This document shows, in pieces, positions 13,389 through 19,922 of a stretch of 42,329 nucleotides of DNA. Origin of the DNA: a virus. A program made the position numbers and the translations under genes. The stretch lies in the IMG/VR virus record IMGVR_UViG_3300031857_000425, positions 1-42,329 of that record; one strand, given 5' to 3'. Numbering within the stretch: position 1 is the first letter of the stretch; the number at the start of each line of letters is the position of its first letter. The notes beneath the pieces were generated by a model, which saw nothing but the letters and a program-made list of their open reading frames with translations, searched no databases and was not told the origin of the DNA.

Positions 13389-13922
13389 TTACTTCCAAGC
13401 CGGACGCATACGAGCCATTTGATCAACACGTCGCTTATCAAGTGACTGCGGTGAAGTGCTACGCATGTTAGCTTTACCATCATTTGGTAGGTGTGGAGCT
13501 GGAGCGGCCATTGCATTTTCTACACCGCGTTGAACGCGATAAACATTGCCATCTTTAACAGCTTTCATCTGTCGTGATATTCCCCTAAAGTTTTCTAAAC
13601 CTTCTGGGTAATAGTAATCTGACGCATCAATGCGTTCACCGCGGTGAACACCACGTTGATATGAACGCTGACCAATGCGTACCTTTAAACCATCTAATAC
13701 TTTATCTGAAACGCTAGATGGGCGCCCACGGTCATCACGGCGTGAACGAATGGTGCCTAAATAACCGTCTGGATATTCTGCTTGTGGTTGGCGACCGACA
13801 CCCATTCGGGCAAAGTCAAGCTCAGAGCGAGCGATAGGAACTCCGCCTCCGCCGTACGTGGTATTAGTACCATACATACCGGAAGCGCCGAGGTTTTGTA
13901 TATTTTGATGTGGTGCGCCCAT
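13389..13922 (-). CDS. Hypothetical Arg/Gly-rich protein
   Basis: The product is 177 residues. The N-terminus is Gly-rich (MGAPHQNIQNLGASGMYGTNTTYGGGG). Later parts are rich in Arg, Asp and Tyr, including 'YPDGYLGTIRSRRDDRGRP' and 'KRRVDQMARMRPAWK' at the end. No hydrophobic core is obvious, so it is probably largely unfolded. It lies 4 bases downstream of the metallophosphoesterase gene. Confidence 0.6.
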   Translation of the reverse strand: MGAPHQNIQNLGASGMYGTNTTYGGGGVPIARSELDFARMGVGRQPQAEYPDGYLGTIRSRRDDRGRPSSVSDKVLDGLKVRIGQRSYQRGVHRGERIDASDYYYPEGLENFRGISRQMKAVKDGNVYRVQRGVENAMAAPAPHLPNDGKANMRSTSPQSLDKRRVDQMARMRPAWK

Positions 13923-13926
13923 GTTC

Positions 13927-15135
13927 CTATGGTAAGCGGTTTTCTCCTGCTAAAACTGCTAAATCGCGTCGTGGATCATAATCTGGACCAACAACTAATG
14001 AAACAATACCGGTTGGTGACTCTAATCCGCTCTTGTCGCGGAACCAGGCGCTTCCGCCATCCATAGCTGGCACTTGGATCCACAATCGTGGACCAATTTG
14101 GTCTGCTCTAAAGTGATGAAAGTGTCCGGTCATTAATACATCTGAATATCCTACCGGTGTACGACCTGTCGCTTGGCCAGCAATCCACTTGCCCATATCT
14201 TTTGATTGGTGCCCATGTGCTAAACCTAAAATTGTTCCACCTAAGTCAATAGCTAGTGTTGCATGATCAGCTGACGGATATCTAAACACTACGTGTGACA
14301 AAGCTGGGTTTTCTGCACAAGCATCTTGAACTGCCGCGGCTACTTCAACTTGCCATGAATCTGTTGGATCAGTCATCATAATTCTATGTGGCTCATCGTG
14401 GTTACCTGGAACTACTGGGATAATTAACTCTTCACACAATGGTGCAAAAGCTTTTATCCATGCCATAAGGATGCGACGGCCGACTCGTACTTGCTGCGTG
14501 ACTCCAAGATCGCTTCGTCCAATGACCCTGCCACCTTGTGAAGTACTTCCTTCAATGCAGTCTCCGAGTTGAGGTAACACAACTGTACCAATCGGTCTTC
14601 CAAGTGCGAGTAACTCTTTGTGTCTTCCAACAGCTTCATCAATTGCAAGCAGGACTCGTCTAACTGTTGCTTCAGTACCCCCATTTGCGTCTTTTCCATA
14701 TTGAGTGTCTCCAATAGCATAGATAGCAAATAGTGGGCCTTTAGGAGCCTTGGTAGGTCTTGGTTTATAGTCATTGATCTCCTCTACTAAATCATCATAA
14801 TCTATATCGTTCTTATCGTTTACGTTTTTTGCTGGCTTGATCGATACTCTAGCAGCTTCTAACCATTCACCGTCATATCTTTGCCAACGGGACTTTCTTA
14901 TACTAATTACTTCCCATGTTTCTGGGTCTAAATCAAAATCTTTAAATAACTCTACCGCATCAGGTAACTCACCGGCATTTCTTGGGGTTGATATGAAAAA
15001 CCCGCCATCTTCGCTAATATCTAACCGAGCTCTCCACTCTTGTGGAACGTTTGATGCTTTTAAATCTGAACCTGGGTTTGAAAGGTCTCCTATTGTTTTA
15101 CTTAATACCTCTGACAAACTTAATTTTTCCGACAT
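13927..15135 (-). CDS. Metallophosphoesterase (calcineurin-like)
   Basis: The product is 402 residues. The C-terminal two thirds carries the calcineurin-like metal motifs in order: GDTQ (142-145, where GDxH is usual), GDCIEG (Asp192), GNHD (Asn245, His246, Asp247), the GHQ at 308-310 and GHFHH (His338, His340). These residues bind two metal ions and hydrolyse phosphoesters. Gln instead of His in the first motif is a deviation, which I recall as common in actinophage relatives. The first 130 residues form a separate domain with 'EWRARLDISEDGGFFISTP' and an acidic/Lys linker. The substrate (nucleic acid or nucleotide) is unknown. It overlaps the small gene before it by 16 bases. Confidence 0.85.
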   Translation of the reverse strand: MSEKLSLSEVLSKTIGDLSNPGSDLKASNVPQEWRARLDISEDGGFFISTPRNAGELPDAVELFKDFDLDPETWEVISIRKSRWQRYDGEWLEAARVSIKPAKNVNDKNDIDYDDLVEEINDYKPRPTKAPKGPLFAIYAIGDTQYGKDANGGTEATVRRVLLAIDEAVGRHKELLALGRPIGTVVLPQLGDCIEGSTSQGGRVIGRSDLGVTQQVRVGRRILMAWIKAFAPLCEELIIPVVPGNHDEPHRIMMTDPTDSWQVEVAAAVQDACAENPALSHVVFRYPSADHATLAIDLGGTILGLAHGHQSKDMGKWIAGQATGRTPVGYSDVLMTGHFHHFRADQIGPRLWIQVPAMDGGSAWFRDKSGLESPTGIVSLVVGPDYDPRRDLAVLAGENRLP

Positions 15136-15356
15136 GAACAGTAACCTCTCATATGTTGTCTAAAAGCAGTAATTTTAAATGGTAATTTTTCTTGTTCTGC
15201 AAGCTCGCTATACAAATTTGAACAAACAATCTTACTTTCATTTTGCATTAGTAGCGCAAAAGCTTGCTGTTCTTCATCTTTAAGCCCGTTGATCCAAGTT
15301 GCAACAACGCACTCAAAATCCACTTCTTCTAAATGCTTCTTCAATATGTCTAACAT
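15120..15356 (-). CDS. Small DNA-binding-like protein
   Basis: The product is 78 residues with GGGAG upstream of its ATG. It is helical, with 'LKDEEQQAFALLMQNESKIVCSNLYSELAEQEKLPFKITAFRQHMRGYCSCRK'. The last part looks like the recognition region of a helix-turn-helix ('lPf..TafR.HmrG.C.C'), and similar short proteins are found in actinophages. The Cys-x-Cys end may bind metal. It overlaps the metallophosphoesterase by 16 bases. The 147-base gap upstream probably holds the promoter for this pair, but I see no clear hexamers. Confidence 0.55.
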   Translation of the reverse strand: MLDILKKHLEEVDFECVVATWINGLKDEEQQAFALLMQNESKIVCSNLYSELAEQEKLPFKITAFRQHMRGYCSCRKN

Positions 15357-15503
15357 TTACTCTCCCTGTTGGCATCGTGGTGAATGCCTGGTGCATAACA
15401 TTAGCACACAATGGGCAAAAAGGACATGAAAAAGGAGCAGTTTACGTGGCCATGCTCAGGGCCCTTATCGAAGGTAGCGACCTTGCGACAAACTAAATAT
15501 ACA

Positions 15504-15998
15504 CTACTTGATCTTGATTGTCTTTGGCTTTAGTTCTTCTGGAAGCTCTCGCTCCACGTTGATGGTTAGTAGTCCGTCTTTTAAGCTAGCGTCTTTAACT
15601 GACATATACTCCCCAAGGATAAACTGCTGGGACCATTGACGTTCAGCAATACCTTGGTGTATAACCTCAGTGCTAGTAGTAATTTCTTTTACCTTGCTCT
15701 TAACTGTAAGGATGTCCTTTTCAACCGTGATCTCGATGTCATCCTTTGAATAACCGGCAACCGCGAGCTCAACTTTATAGTTGTTCTCGTCAATCTTAAG
15801 CAGGTTATATGGGGGAAACGAAGCAGGCTTCTTGTTTTGAGCTAGTGGCGCCCAGCGCTGAAGCTGATCATGAAACCCTAAGAAAAACTGATCACTAAAT
15901 AGTGAAGGCAGGGTTACGGTTTGAACAGTATGAACTGTAGGTTTTTTAATGTGTTCCCACTTTTCTGTGGGCCATTGTTGGTGCATGCCTGATGCCAT
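15504..15998 (-). CDS. hsp20: Small heat-shock protein, Hsp20/alpha-crystallin family
   Basis: The product is 164 residues starting at ATG 15998 with AAGGAG 8 bases upstream. An in-frame extension to 16064 is rejected. An alpha-crystallin domain covers about residues 52-150: 'ENNYKVELAVAGYSKDDIEITVEKDILTVKSK' and 'RQWSQQFILGEYMSVKDASLKDGLLTINVERELPEE' match the IbpA-like consensus. The C-terminal I-x-I (IKIK) that docks in oligomers is present. Such ATP-independent chaperones hold unfolding proteins. Phage copies are known in cyanophages and freshwater phages and are thought to help particle assembly or host stress. The terminator at 16053 ends the transcript before it, so it probably has its own promoter. 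Confidence 0.92.
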   Translation of the reverse strand: MASGMHQQWPTEKWEHIKKPTVHTVQTVTLPSLFSDQFFLGFHDQLQRWAPLAQNKKPASFPPYNLLKIDENNYKVELAVAGYSKDDIEITVEKDILTVKSKVKEITTSTEVIHQGIAERQWSQQFILGEYMSVKDASLKDGLLTINVERELPEELKPKTIKIK

Positions 15999-16052
15999 AA
16001 TATATCTCCTTAGACGATATAAGTTAATTGGGCCTCGGATGAGCGCCCGGTA

Positions 16053-16086
16053 AAATAATAACACCCCGCCTGTTAGGACGGGGTGC
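16053..16086 (-). terminator. Intrinsic terminator (minus strand)
   Basis: On the minus strand CACCCCGTCC and GGCGGGGTG form a strong stem with a short TAACA loop, followed by TTATTATTTT. It follows the stop of the gene at 16102 and separates it from hsp20. Confidence 0.85.
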
Positions 16087-16101
16087 TATTGGTAATACTT
16101 T

Positions 16102-16443
16102 TTAGTAGTTAGCTGCGCCTTCAGAAAATGAAGGTGACTGACGGTTCTTTGCAGGCTTAATAATGCGACCGTTGCTCTGTGTTGCGCCAGCTTCTGGAGC
16201 TACTGATGCTTGGTACTTTACGCTAATGCCGTAACGAGCACCTCCGCGAGCACCTTGGCTAGTTACCTTTGTACGTGAAGGCTTAGCTTGCTTGTACGGA
16301 TCAGTTCCGCCCTTAGCGTTGCCAGTCTTCTTTACAAGTGTTCCTCGTTCAGGAGCTGCTACTCGTGCTTTTGCGCTTGAAGACGCTGACGGCGACATTG
16401 ATGCCGGCGCAAGTGGCTTCGAGTTCTTAGTTGAATCTTTCAT
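16102..16443 (-). CDS. Basic Ser/Ala/Lys-rich protein
   Basis: The product is 113 residues, almost without hydrophobic residues and rich in Ser, Ala, Lys, Gly and Pro (KNSKPLAPASMSPSASSS, GNAKGGTDPYKQAKPSRTK). It is predicted to be disordered and strongly basic, like histone-tail or scaffold-type nucleic-acid-binding proteins. AAGGAAACC precedes its ATG, and the promoter-like motif at 16478 lies about 40 bases upstream. It is a single-gene unit bounded by that motif and by the terminator at 16053, which suggests high, separate expression. Confidence 0.68.
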   Translation of the reverse strand: MKDSTKNSKPLAPASMSPSASSSAKARVAAPERGTLVKKTGNAKGGTDPYKQAKPSRTKVTSQGARGGARYGISVKYQASVAPEAGATQSNGRIIKPAKNRQSPSFSEGAANY

Positions 16444-16477
16444 TTGGTTTCCTTTGGCCTAAAGGGGTTTCATTAAA

Positions 16478-16493
16478 GGTACGGTATATCCGC
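16478..16493 (-). promoter_or_regulatory. Candidate promoter motif shared with 11248
   Basis: Minus-strand AGCGGATATACCGTACC, preceded by TTTAT. It also allows TTGTTG-17 bases-TATAGC as a -35/-10 pair. It matches the string at 11248 in 15 of 16 aligned bases apart from a one-base insertion, in a non-coding gap where chance conservation is unlikely. Confidence 0.45.
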
Positions 16494-16506
16494 TATAAAT
16501 ACAGGC

Positions 16507-16785
16507 TTAATTCGCAACAATCGAAAAGACAATAGCGCTAATAGTGCCATCGTGGCTTTCAATAGTGGCAAATCCTGGAATACAAGCTAGATCGATACCT
16601 CTTGGGGCGGTGTATCCACGGGCGATAGCAATAGCTTTAACTGCCTGGTTTACGGCCCCTGCACCTACGGCACGGATCTTGCACGATCTTGTTTCATATA
16701 CGCTGTGAGCAATTGCTGAAGCTACAGCTTGTGGGTTACTTCCTGCGCTTACGCGTAGAACGTTCTCATCTGTTGATTCGGTCAT
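16507..16785 (-). CDS. spoVS: SpoVS-family protein
   Basis: The product is 92 residues. 'VLRVSAGSNPQAVASAIAHSV' followed by 'IRAVGAGAVNQAVKAIAIARGYTAP.GIDLACIPGF' is a near-complete match to the SpoVS family (a ~86-residue Alba-like fold). In Bacillus SpoVS affects septation and sporulation, and related proteins are suspected to bind nucleic acid. A phage copy outside a spore-former is notable. The family is certain, but the role here is not. It probably acts as a nucleic-acid-binding or host-modulating factor. Confidence 0.92.
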   Translation of the reverse strand: MTESTDENVLRVSAGSNPQAVASAIAHSVYETRSCKIRAVGAGAVNQAVKAIAIARGYTAPRGIDLACIPGFATIESHDGTISAIVFSIVAN

Positions 16786-16861
16786 GTGATACCTCGGTTT
16801 ACGAATAGTGGGCCCCGCGGTAATTATTATGAGGGAATTACAGGTATATGTAAGGCTAAAC

Positions 16862-17029
16862 CTAATCTATAGGGGTTGGTGCGGTGGCTAAAGTCCCGCA
16901 AAGGGCGCACTCCATATCTAACATATACAGGGAAATTTGCCCATCTTCGAACATGGCTTTAACGTTCCACAATGTGGACCCGCAAATACAAACCTCTAAA
17001 GGCTGATCTTTATCTCTTAGGTCTAACAA
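16862..17029 (-). CDS. Small zinc-finger protein, TTG start
   Basis: The frame of 55 residues has Cys14-x-Cys16 (VCICGSTLW) and Cys41-x2-Cys44 (CALCG). Its end, ATAPTPID, gives a typical small phage zinc protein pattern ('CxCGs..w.vka.fe.geis.Y.ldm.CalCg..ATAPtP.D'). No ATG precedes the first Cys pair in frame. TTG 17029 has AGGAG six bases upstream and lies inside the end of the upstream gene (20-base overlap). The Cys pattern makes the frame convincing; the start is less sure. Confidence 0.6.
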   Translation of the reverse strand: MLDLRDKDQPLEVCICGSTLWNVKAMFEDGQISLYMLDMECALCGTLATAPTPID

Positions 17030-17234
17030 TGAAGTCTCCTGCTACATGTCGCGCCACTTCAATGTATACCTCAGCATTAGAAAACAGATCCTCCGGATGG
17101 TATAGCTCATCTGGTTTACATCCCCAATTGTGTTTTAAATACTCTTTTAGACCTGGCACCAAATTGTCGACAAATTCTCCAGGGGTCATGTACCCCAATT
17201 CTCTTAACTCTTCTTCGTTACGTTTCTTACTCAT
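17010..17234 (-). CDS. Small hypothetical protein
   Basis: The product is 74 residues. ATG 17234 lies in an ATGA overlap with the FmdB-like gene upstream. A TTG 12 bases earlier sits directly on the Shine-Dalgarno and is rejected. It is charged and helical (MSKKRNEEELRELGYMTPGEFVDNLVPGLKEYL), with one Cys. No function is recognised. Confidence 0.65.
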   Translation of the reverse strand: MSKKRNEEELRELGYMTPGEFVDNLVPGLKEYLKHNWGCKPDELYHPEDLFSNAEVYIEVARHVAGDFIVRPKR

Positions 17235-17398
17235 TGACCGCCCCAACCTCCGCCTTTAAAGTGCACTGATGGAGGGGTAAAGACTTTAGTCATAAAGTTT
17301 CCGCACTTATCGCACGTTGGTCGTGTAGTTGCGTCAAACGCTATGTGTAGCTCTACAGAGCTATCACAAGGTATGCAAGCAAAATCATATTTAGGCAT
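17231..17398 (-). CDS. FmdB-like zinc-ribbon protein
   Basis: The frame of 55 residues begins MPKYDFACIPCDSSVEL and has Cys8-x2-Cys11 and Cys29-x2-Cys32. Its end reads 'TPPSVHFKGGGWGGQ'. Both halves fit the FmdB/CxxC_CXXC_SSSS regulatory-protein family (an N-terminal 'MP.Yd..C..C' zinc ribbon ending in 'hFKGgGw'). In bacteria such proteins are putative regulators; the function in phages is unknown. It is coupled on both sides (TAATG at the start, ATGA at the end). Confidence 0.75.
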   Translation of the reverse strand: MPKYDFACIPCDSSVELHIAFDATTRPTCDKCGNFMTKVFTPPSVHFKGGGWGGQ

Positions 17399-17937
17399 TA
17401 CTTCTCCCGAAACTTTGGATCCTGTAGCTTATCGTACACCTCTTTTTCATATGCCAGCGTGTGGGTGCCGGATACAAGGCGAGCTAAGGCATACGAGTCT
17501 GCTGCATTATCATCGGTAATGTCGACATTCCATTTTTTGTAAACGTGCAATAACATTTGGCTTTTTGGGACACCCTGCCCTTTGCCGGTAACATATTTTT
17601 TAAGTGTGGTTGGTGGAACAATAAGCGGGTAAATGCCAAAATCTAACAAAGTTAATTTAACCATGCCACCAAGCTCTCCCAGCATATTAGCCATCTGTGA
17701 TCCAAACGCGTAGCCTTCCATAGCTACATCCTCAACTTTATTAAATTCGTATAACCAATTCATCACATGAGTTTGTATATCCCGTAACCGGTTAATTCCG
17801 CCTTTTTCTGACTTATACACTTCGCAATAAAAAGCGTCGTCTTGCAGTGCGGTTATAGCAAATCCGCTATAAGACTGGTCTATACCCAAATAAACTGGGC
17901 GCTCCCGGTCAATTGAATTCTTGTGAAATACTTTCAC
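17398..17937 (-). CDS. ruvC: RuvC-like Holliday junction resolvase
   Basis: The product is 179 residues starting at GTG 17937, which overlaps the preceding TGA. It carries the four-acid RNase H-like core: Asp20 (LGIDQSYSGFA), Glu73 (AMEGYAFGS), Asp138/Asp142 and Asp146 (DNAADSYALA), plus the RuvC-type 'LKKYVTGKGQGVPKSQM' segment before the last acids. Such enzymes cut four-way junctions and help resolve branched DNA before packaging. It lies in a recombination cluster with an Hjc-like nuclease, a Cas4/RecB-like nuclease and a RecA-like recombinase. Confidence 0.9.
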   Translation of the reverse strand: MKVFHKNSIDRERPVYLGIDQSYSGFAITALQDDAFYCEVYKSEKGGINRLRDIQTHVMNWLYEFNKVEDVAMEGYAFGSQMANMLGELGGMVKLTLLDFGIYPLIVPPTTLKKYVTGKGQGVPKSQMLLHVYKKWNVDITDDNAADSYALARLVSGTHTLAYEKEVYDKLQDPKFREK

Positions 17938-18431
17938 GGCGTGAGCCAAGGGGCCCTACCGACGGCTTTATTAAGGTTTACGCGTCGAGTAATCTCACGG
18001 TTGATAAACGAAATATCTTTAGAAAGCTTCTCGGACATCATTTGAATCAAGCTATGGTAATTAGACAGCTCTTGGTATTTATCTGCTTTATCACGGTAAA
18101 CCTCATCTACCTCAATCTCAGCATCTATAAGGGCTACTGCTTTCCCGCCAGCCTTCATCGTTAATTTTTTTCTAGCCTTCTCTATAACCATTTCTTTTTC
18201 AGCTTCAGCTTTATCTGTATGTGCACACCATACTTGTAAGTTAATAAACTCTAAGTAAGCTACATACTTTGCGTACAAATCCATTAGGTTTTCATCGCCC
18301 ATAGACGTTACATCTTCTGGCAGTGATGGGGGATCGTAGCTGTAGCCTTCGTTTAAGGACAACCCTTGACCTTTTAATCGACTAATAGCTCTCTTGCTAG
18401 CTTCTGCTAGCTGTAACTCAATTGGACTCAT
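17934..18431 (-). CDS. Coiled-coil hypothetical protein
   Basis: The product is 165 residues. ATG 18431 is chosen because AAGGA lies 8 bases upstream; the in-frame ATG at 18455 is less well placed. It is mostly helical with heptad-like stretches (ENLMDLYAKYVAYLEFINLQVW, DKAEAEKEMVIEKARKKL, YQELSNYHSLIQMMSEKLSKDISFINREITRR). It lies between the Cas4-like and RuvC genes, overlapping both (14 and 4 bases), so it may be a partner of DNA-processing enzymes. No family is recognised. Confidence 0.68.
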   Translation of the reverse strand: MSPIELQLAEASKRAISRLKGQGLSLNEGYSYDPPSLPEDVTSMGDENLMDLYAKYVAYLEFINLQVWCAHTDKAEAEKEMVIEKARKKLTMKAGGKAVALIDAEIEVDEVYRDKADKYQELSNYHSLIQMMSEKLSKDISFINREITRRVNLNKAVGRAPWLTP

Positions 18432-19278
18432 CTTCGTATCCTTTGCATTTGGCACATCCTGTAGCAGCTATGTTACACGCAGGGGCTACCTTGGCGTCAA
18501 CCGCATCACAAATCATCTTTGCTGCGTCAAACAATTCGGTAATACCAAAATCGCTTTTAGGAACTACAAACTCTTTAGCTTCCTGGTTTGCTTTTGACTC
18601 ATAAATAAGCACAGCTTCTTGCGGCACATCTTTGTATCCCAGTAACTCAGCAAGTTTCATATAAATCTGTACCTGGGTTATGTGCTTCATAAAAGGCTCT
18701 TTAACAGCCTTCCATGTCTTTTCTACATCGTTATTGTTTTCTTTTAAAAGTTCAGGTACTTCATATCTTAGGGTTCCGGCACCAACTGATTTAATCTCAA
18801 GCATTAGTGGGTTTCCAAAACCCTTTAACCAGCCATCAGAATGACCAGATATCTTTAATGGTTCGTAATCTAAAGGTACTTCGTTATAACGTAAATACTT
18901 TGGATCTACTTTATGATCTGACGGTACGCCCCAAAAAGTATCTTTACAATCTGTGCAATACCACTGGCCATATAACTTATCCATCTCTTTAAACCAGTTT
19001 TGCCATTTAGCATGAATAGCGTGTCCTTCTTCAAACACAGACAACAGCTTAAATGAATAACTGCGAGCATTGGGCTCTCTACCGGTTAAATGAAAATATG
19101 ATGCTCTGTAACACCAATCAGATCCAGCCATTTCTGATGGGTGTAGAACATTTGTTCGACGCGAGTCATCGCGTGGGCTAGATAAAACGTGACGCTCAAC
19201 TGATGCTAGTACCCTACTTGGGACCTTTCCAGCAGCTATAAAATTCTTTAATGATCCCGTAGGTTTGTATGCGCTCAT
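18418..19278 (-). CDS. Cas4/RecB-like PD-(D/E)XK nuclease with Fe-S cysteines
   Basis: The product is 286 residues. The nuclease core has His89 (GHAIH), Asp148 (GHSDGWL), Glu161-x-Lys163 (LEIKS) and Gln202..Tyr206 (TQVQIYM), the order seen in RecB-family nucleases. Cys56 (WCYR) plus Cys268, Cys275 and Cys278 (ACN...GCAKC) give the four-Cys iron-sulphur arrangement of Cas4/AddB-type enzymes. A second C-x2-C (108/111) is unexpected and may hold zinc. It likely degrades or trims DNA ends in recombination. No CRISPR array or cas1 accompanies it, so an adaptation role is not supported here. Confidence 0.88.
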   Translation of the reverse strand: MSAYKPTGSLKNFIAAGKVPSRVLASVERHVLSSPRDDSRRTNVLHPSEMAGSDWCYRASYFHLTGREPNARSYSFKLLSVFEEGHAIHAKWQNWFKEMDKLYGQWYCTDCKDTFWGVPSDHKVDPKYLRYNEVPLDYEPLKISGHSDGWLKGFGNPLMLEIKSVGAGTLRYEVPELLKENNNDVEKTWKAVKEPFMKHITQVQIYMKLAELLGYKDVPQEAVLIYESKANQEAKEFVVPKSDFGITELFDAAKMICDAVDAKVAPACNIAATGCAKCKGYEDESN

Positions 19279-19290
19279 TGGGGTAATCTA

Positions 19291-19605
19291 TCACGATTTA
19301 CGTGTGTCTACCCACTCCTTAAACGTTAGCCCAGCTTTTTTAGCTTTACGTTTTAACGCATTTCTTTCACGGTGGGACATACCGCCCCAGATACCGTGCT
19401 GTTCATCCATCTTGTCTGCATACAACAAACATTGTTTACGAACAGGGCATTCTGGTAATCCATCTTTGCCGTAGCAAACTGCTTTAGATACTTCTGCTAT
19501 GACTCTGTATTTAGATTTGTCTCTGGGAGGGAACCAGAGCTCTGTGTCCATGCCTCTGCACTTGGCTTTGTATCGCCAAGGTTCTGGTCCTGCGTTGTCG
19601 TACAA
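19291..19605 (-). CDS. whiB: WhiB-family Fe-S regulator, TTG start
   Basis: The product is 104 residues. It has the WhiB hallmarks: Cys16, Cys44, Cys53 and Cys59 for a [4Fe-4S] cluster, the GIWGG turn (71-75) and a basic C-terminal tail (RKAKK) for DNA contact. WhiB proteins occur only in Actinobacteria and their phages, where they bind sigma factor and can shut down host genes. The second and third Cys are separated by 8 residues rather than the usual 2. TTG 19605 has GGAG upstream and lies inside the preceding nuclease gene (109-base overlap). No later start would keep the first Cys. Confidence 0.9.
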   Translation of the reverse strand: MYDNAGPEPWRYKAKCRGMDTELWFPPRDKSKYRVIAEVSKAVCYGKDGLPECPVRKQCLLYADKMDEQHGIWGGMSHRERNALKRKAKKAGLTFKEWVDTRKS

Positions 19606-19922
19606 GTATGCTCCTGAAGATTCTGGCGCAGTTCCAGAAAATCATCTTCAGTTAAGATAACGTAATTCTCGTTATTCAAACTAATTCCGAGGACCGGAGT
19701 CCGACTGTCAAGAATTGCTTCTTTAACAATCTTTTCCAAAACCGCCGCTTTGACGGTAAAGGAGGCTTTGCCAGTCCACTTATGTTCAATTAACAAATCA
19801 GTGGAACGCACATCACCTTTCCGACTCCAAAAAGCTCCGCTTGCAGCACTACGCTGCCCGCCGATCTTTTTAGCTAATCGGTCCTCATGCTTCTTAGATT
19901 CTTTTTGGCCCTTACTCTTCAT
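19497..19922 (-). CDS. Hjc-like PD-(D/E)XK nuclease
   Basis: The product is 141 residues starting at ATG 19922. It has Glu13 (KHEDRLAKKIGG), 'SAASGAFWSRKGDVRSTDLLIEHKWT' with Asp37, Glu46 and Lys48, and a following 'VLEKIVKEAILDSRTPVLGISL.NENYVILTEDDFLEL'. This order (E, then GD, then ExK) is that of archaeal Hjc-type Holliday junction nucleases and related phage endonucleases. Its last 35 residues, outside the core, are Thr/Ser-rich and are encoded in the region that also encodes the start of WhiB. The start overlaps the RecA-like gene by 11 bases. Its substrate may be Holliday junctions or other branched DNA. Confidence 0.75.
   Translation of the reverse strand: MKSKGQKESKKHEDRLAKKIGGQRSAASGAFWSRKGDVRSTDLLIEHKWTGKASFTVKAAVLEKIVKEAILDSRTPVLGISLNNENYVILTEDDFLELRQNLQEHTCTTTQDQNLGDTKPSAEAWTQSSGSLPETNLNTES

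Noticed and set aside
14454-14774. 106-residue frame inside the metallophosphoesterase gene on the same strand
   Set aside because: It is a shadow of the main gene in another frame and covers the conserved metal motifs of the real product.
15424-15534. Plus-strand small frame starting ATGAAAAAGGAG in the gap upstream of hsp20's end
   Set aside because: It runs into the coding strand of hsp20, is isolated on the opposite strand and has no ribosome site before it.
18418-19278. Cas4-like gene as evidence for a CRISPR system
   Set aside because: No cas1, cas2 or repeats were found; free-standing Cas4-like nucleases are common in phages.
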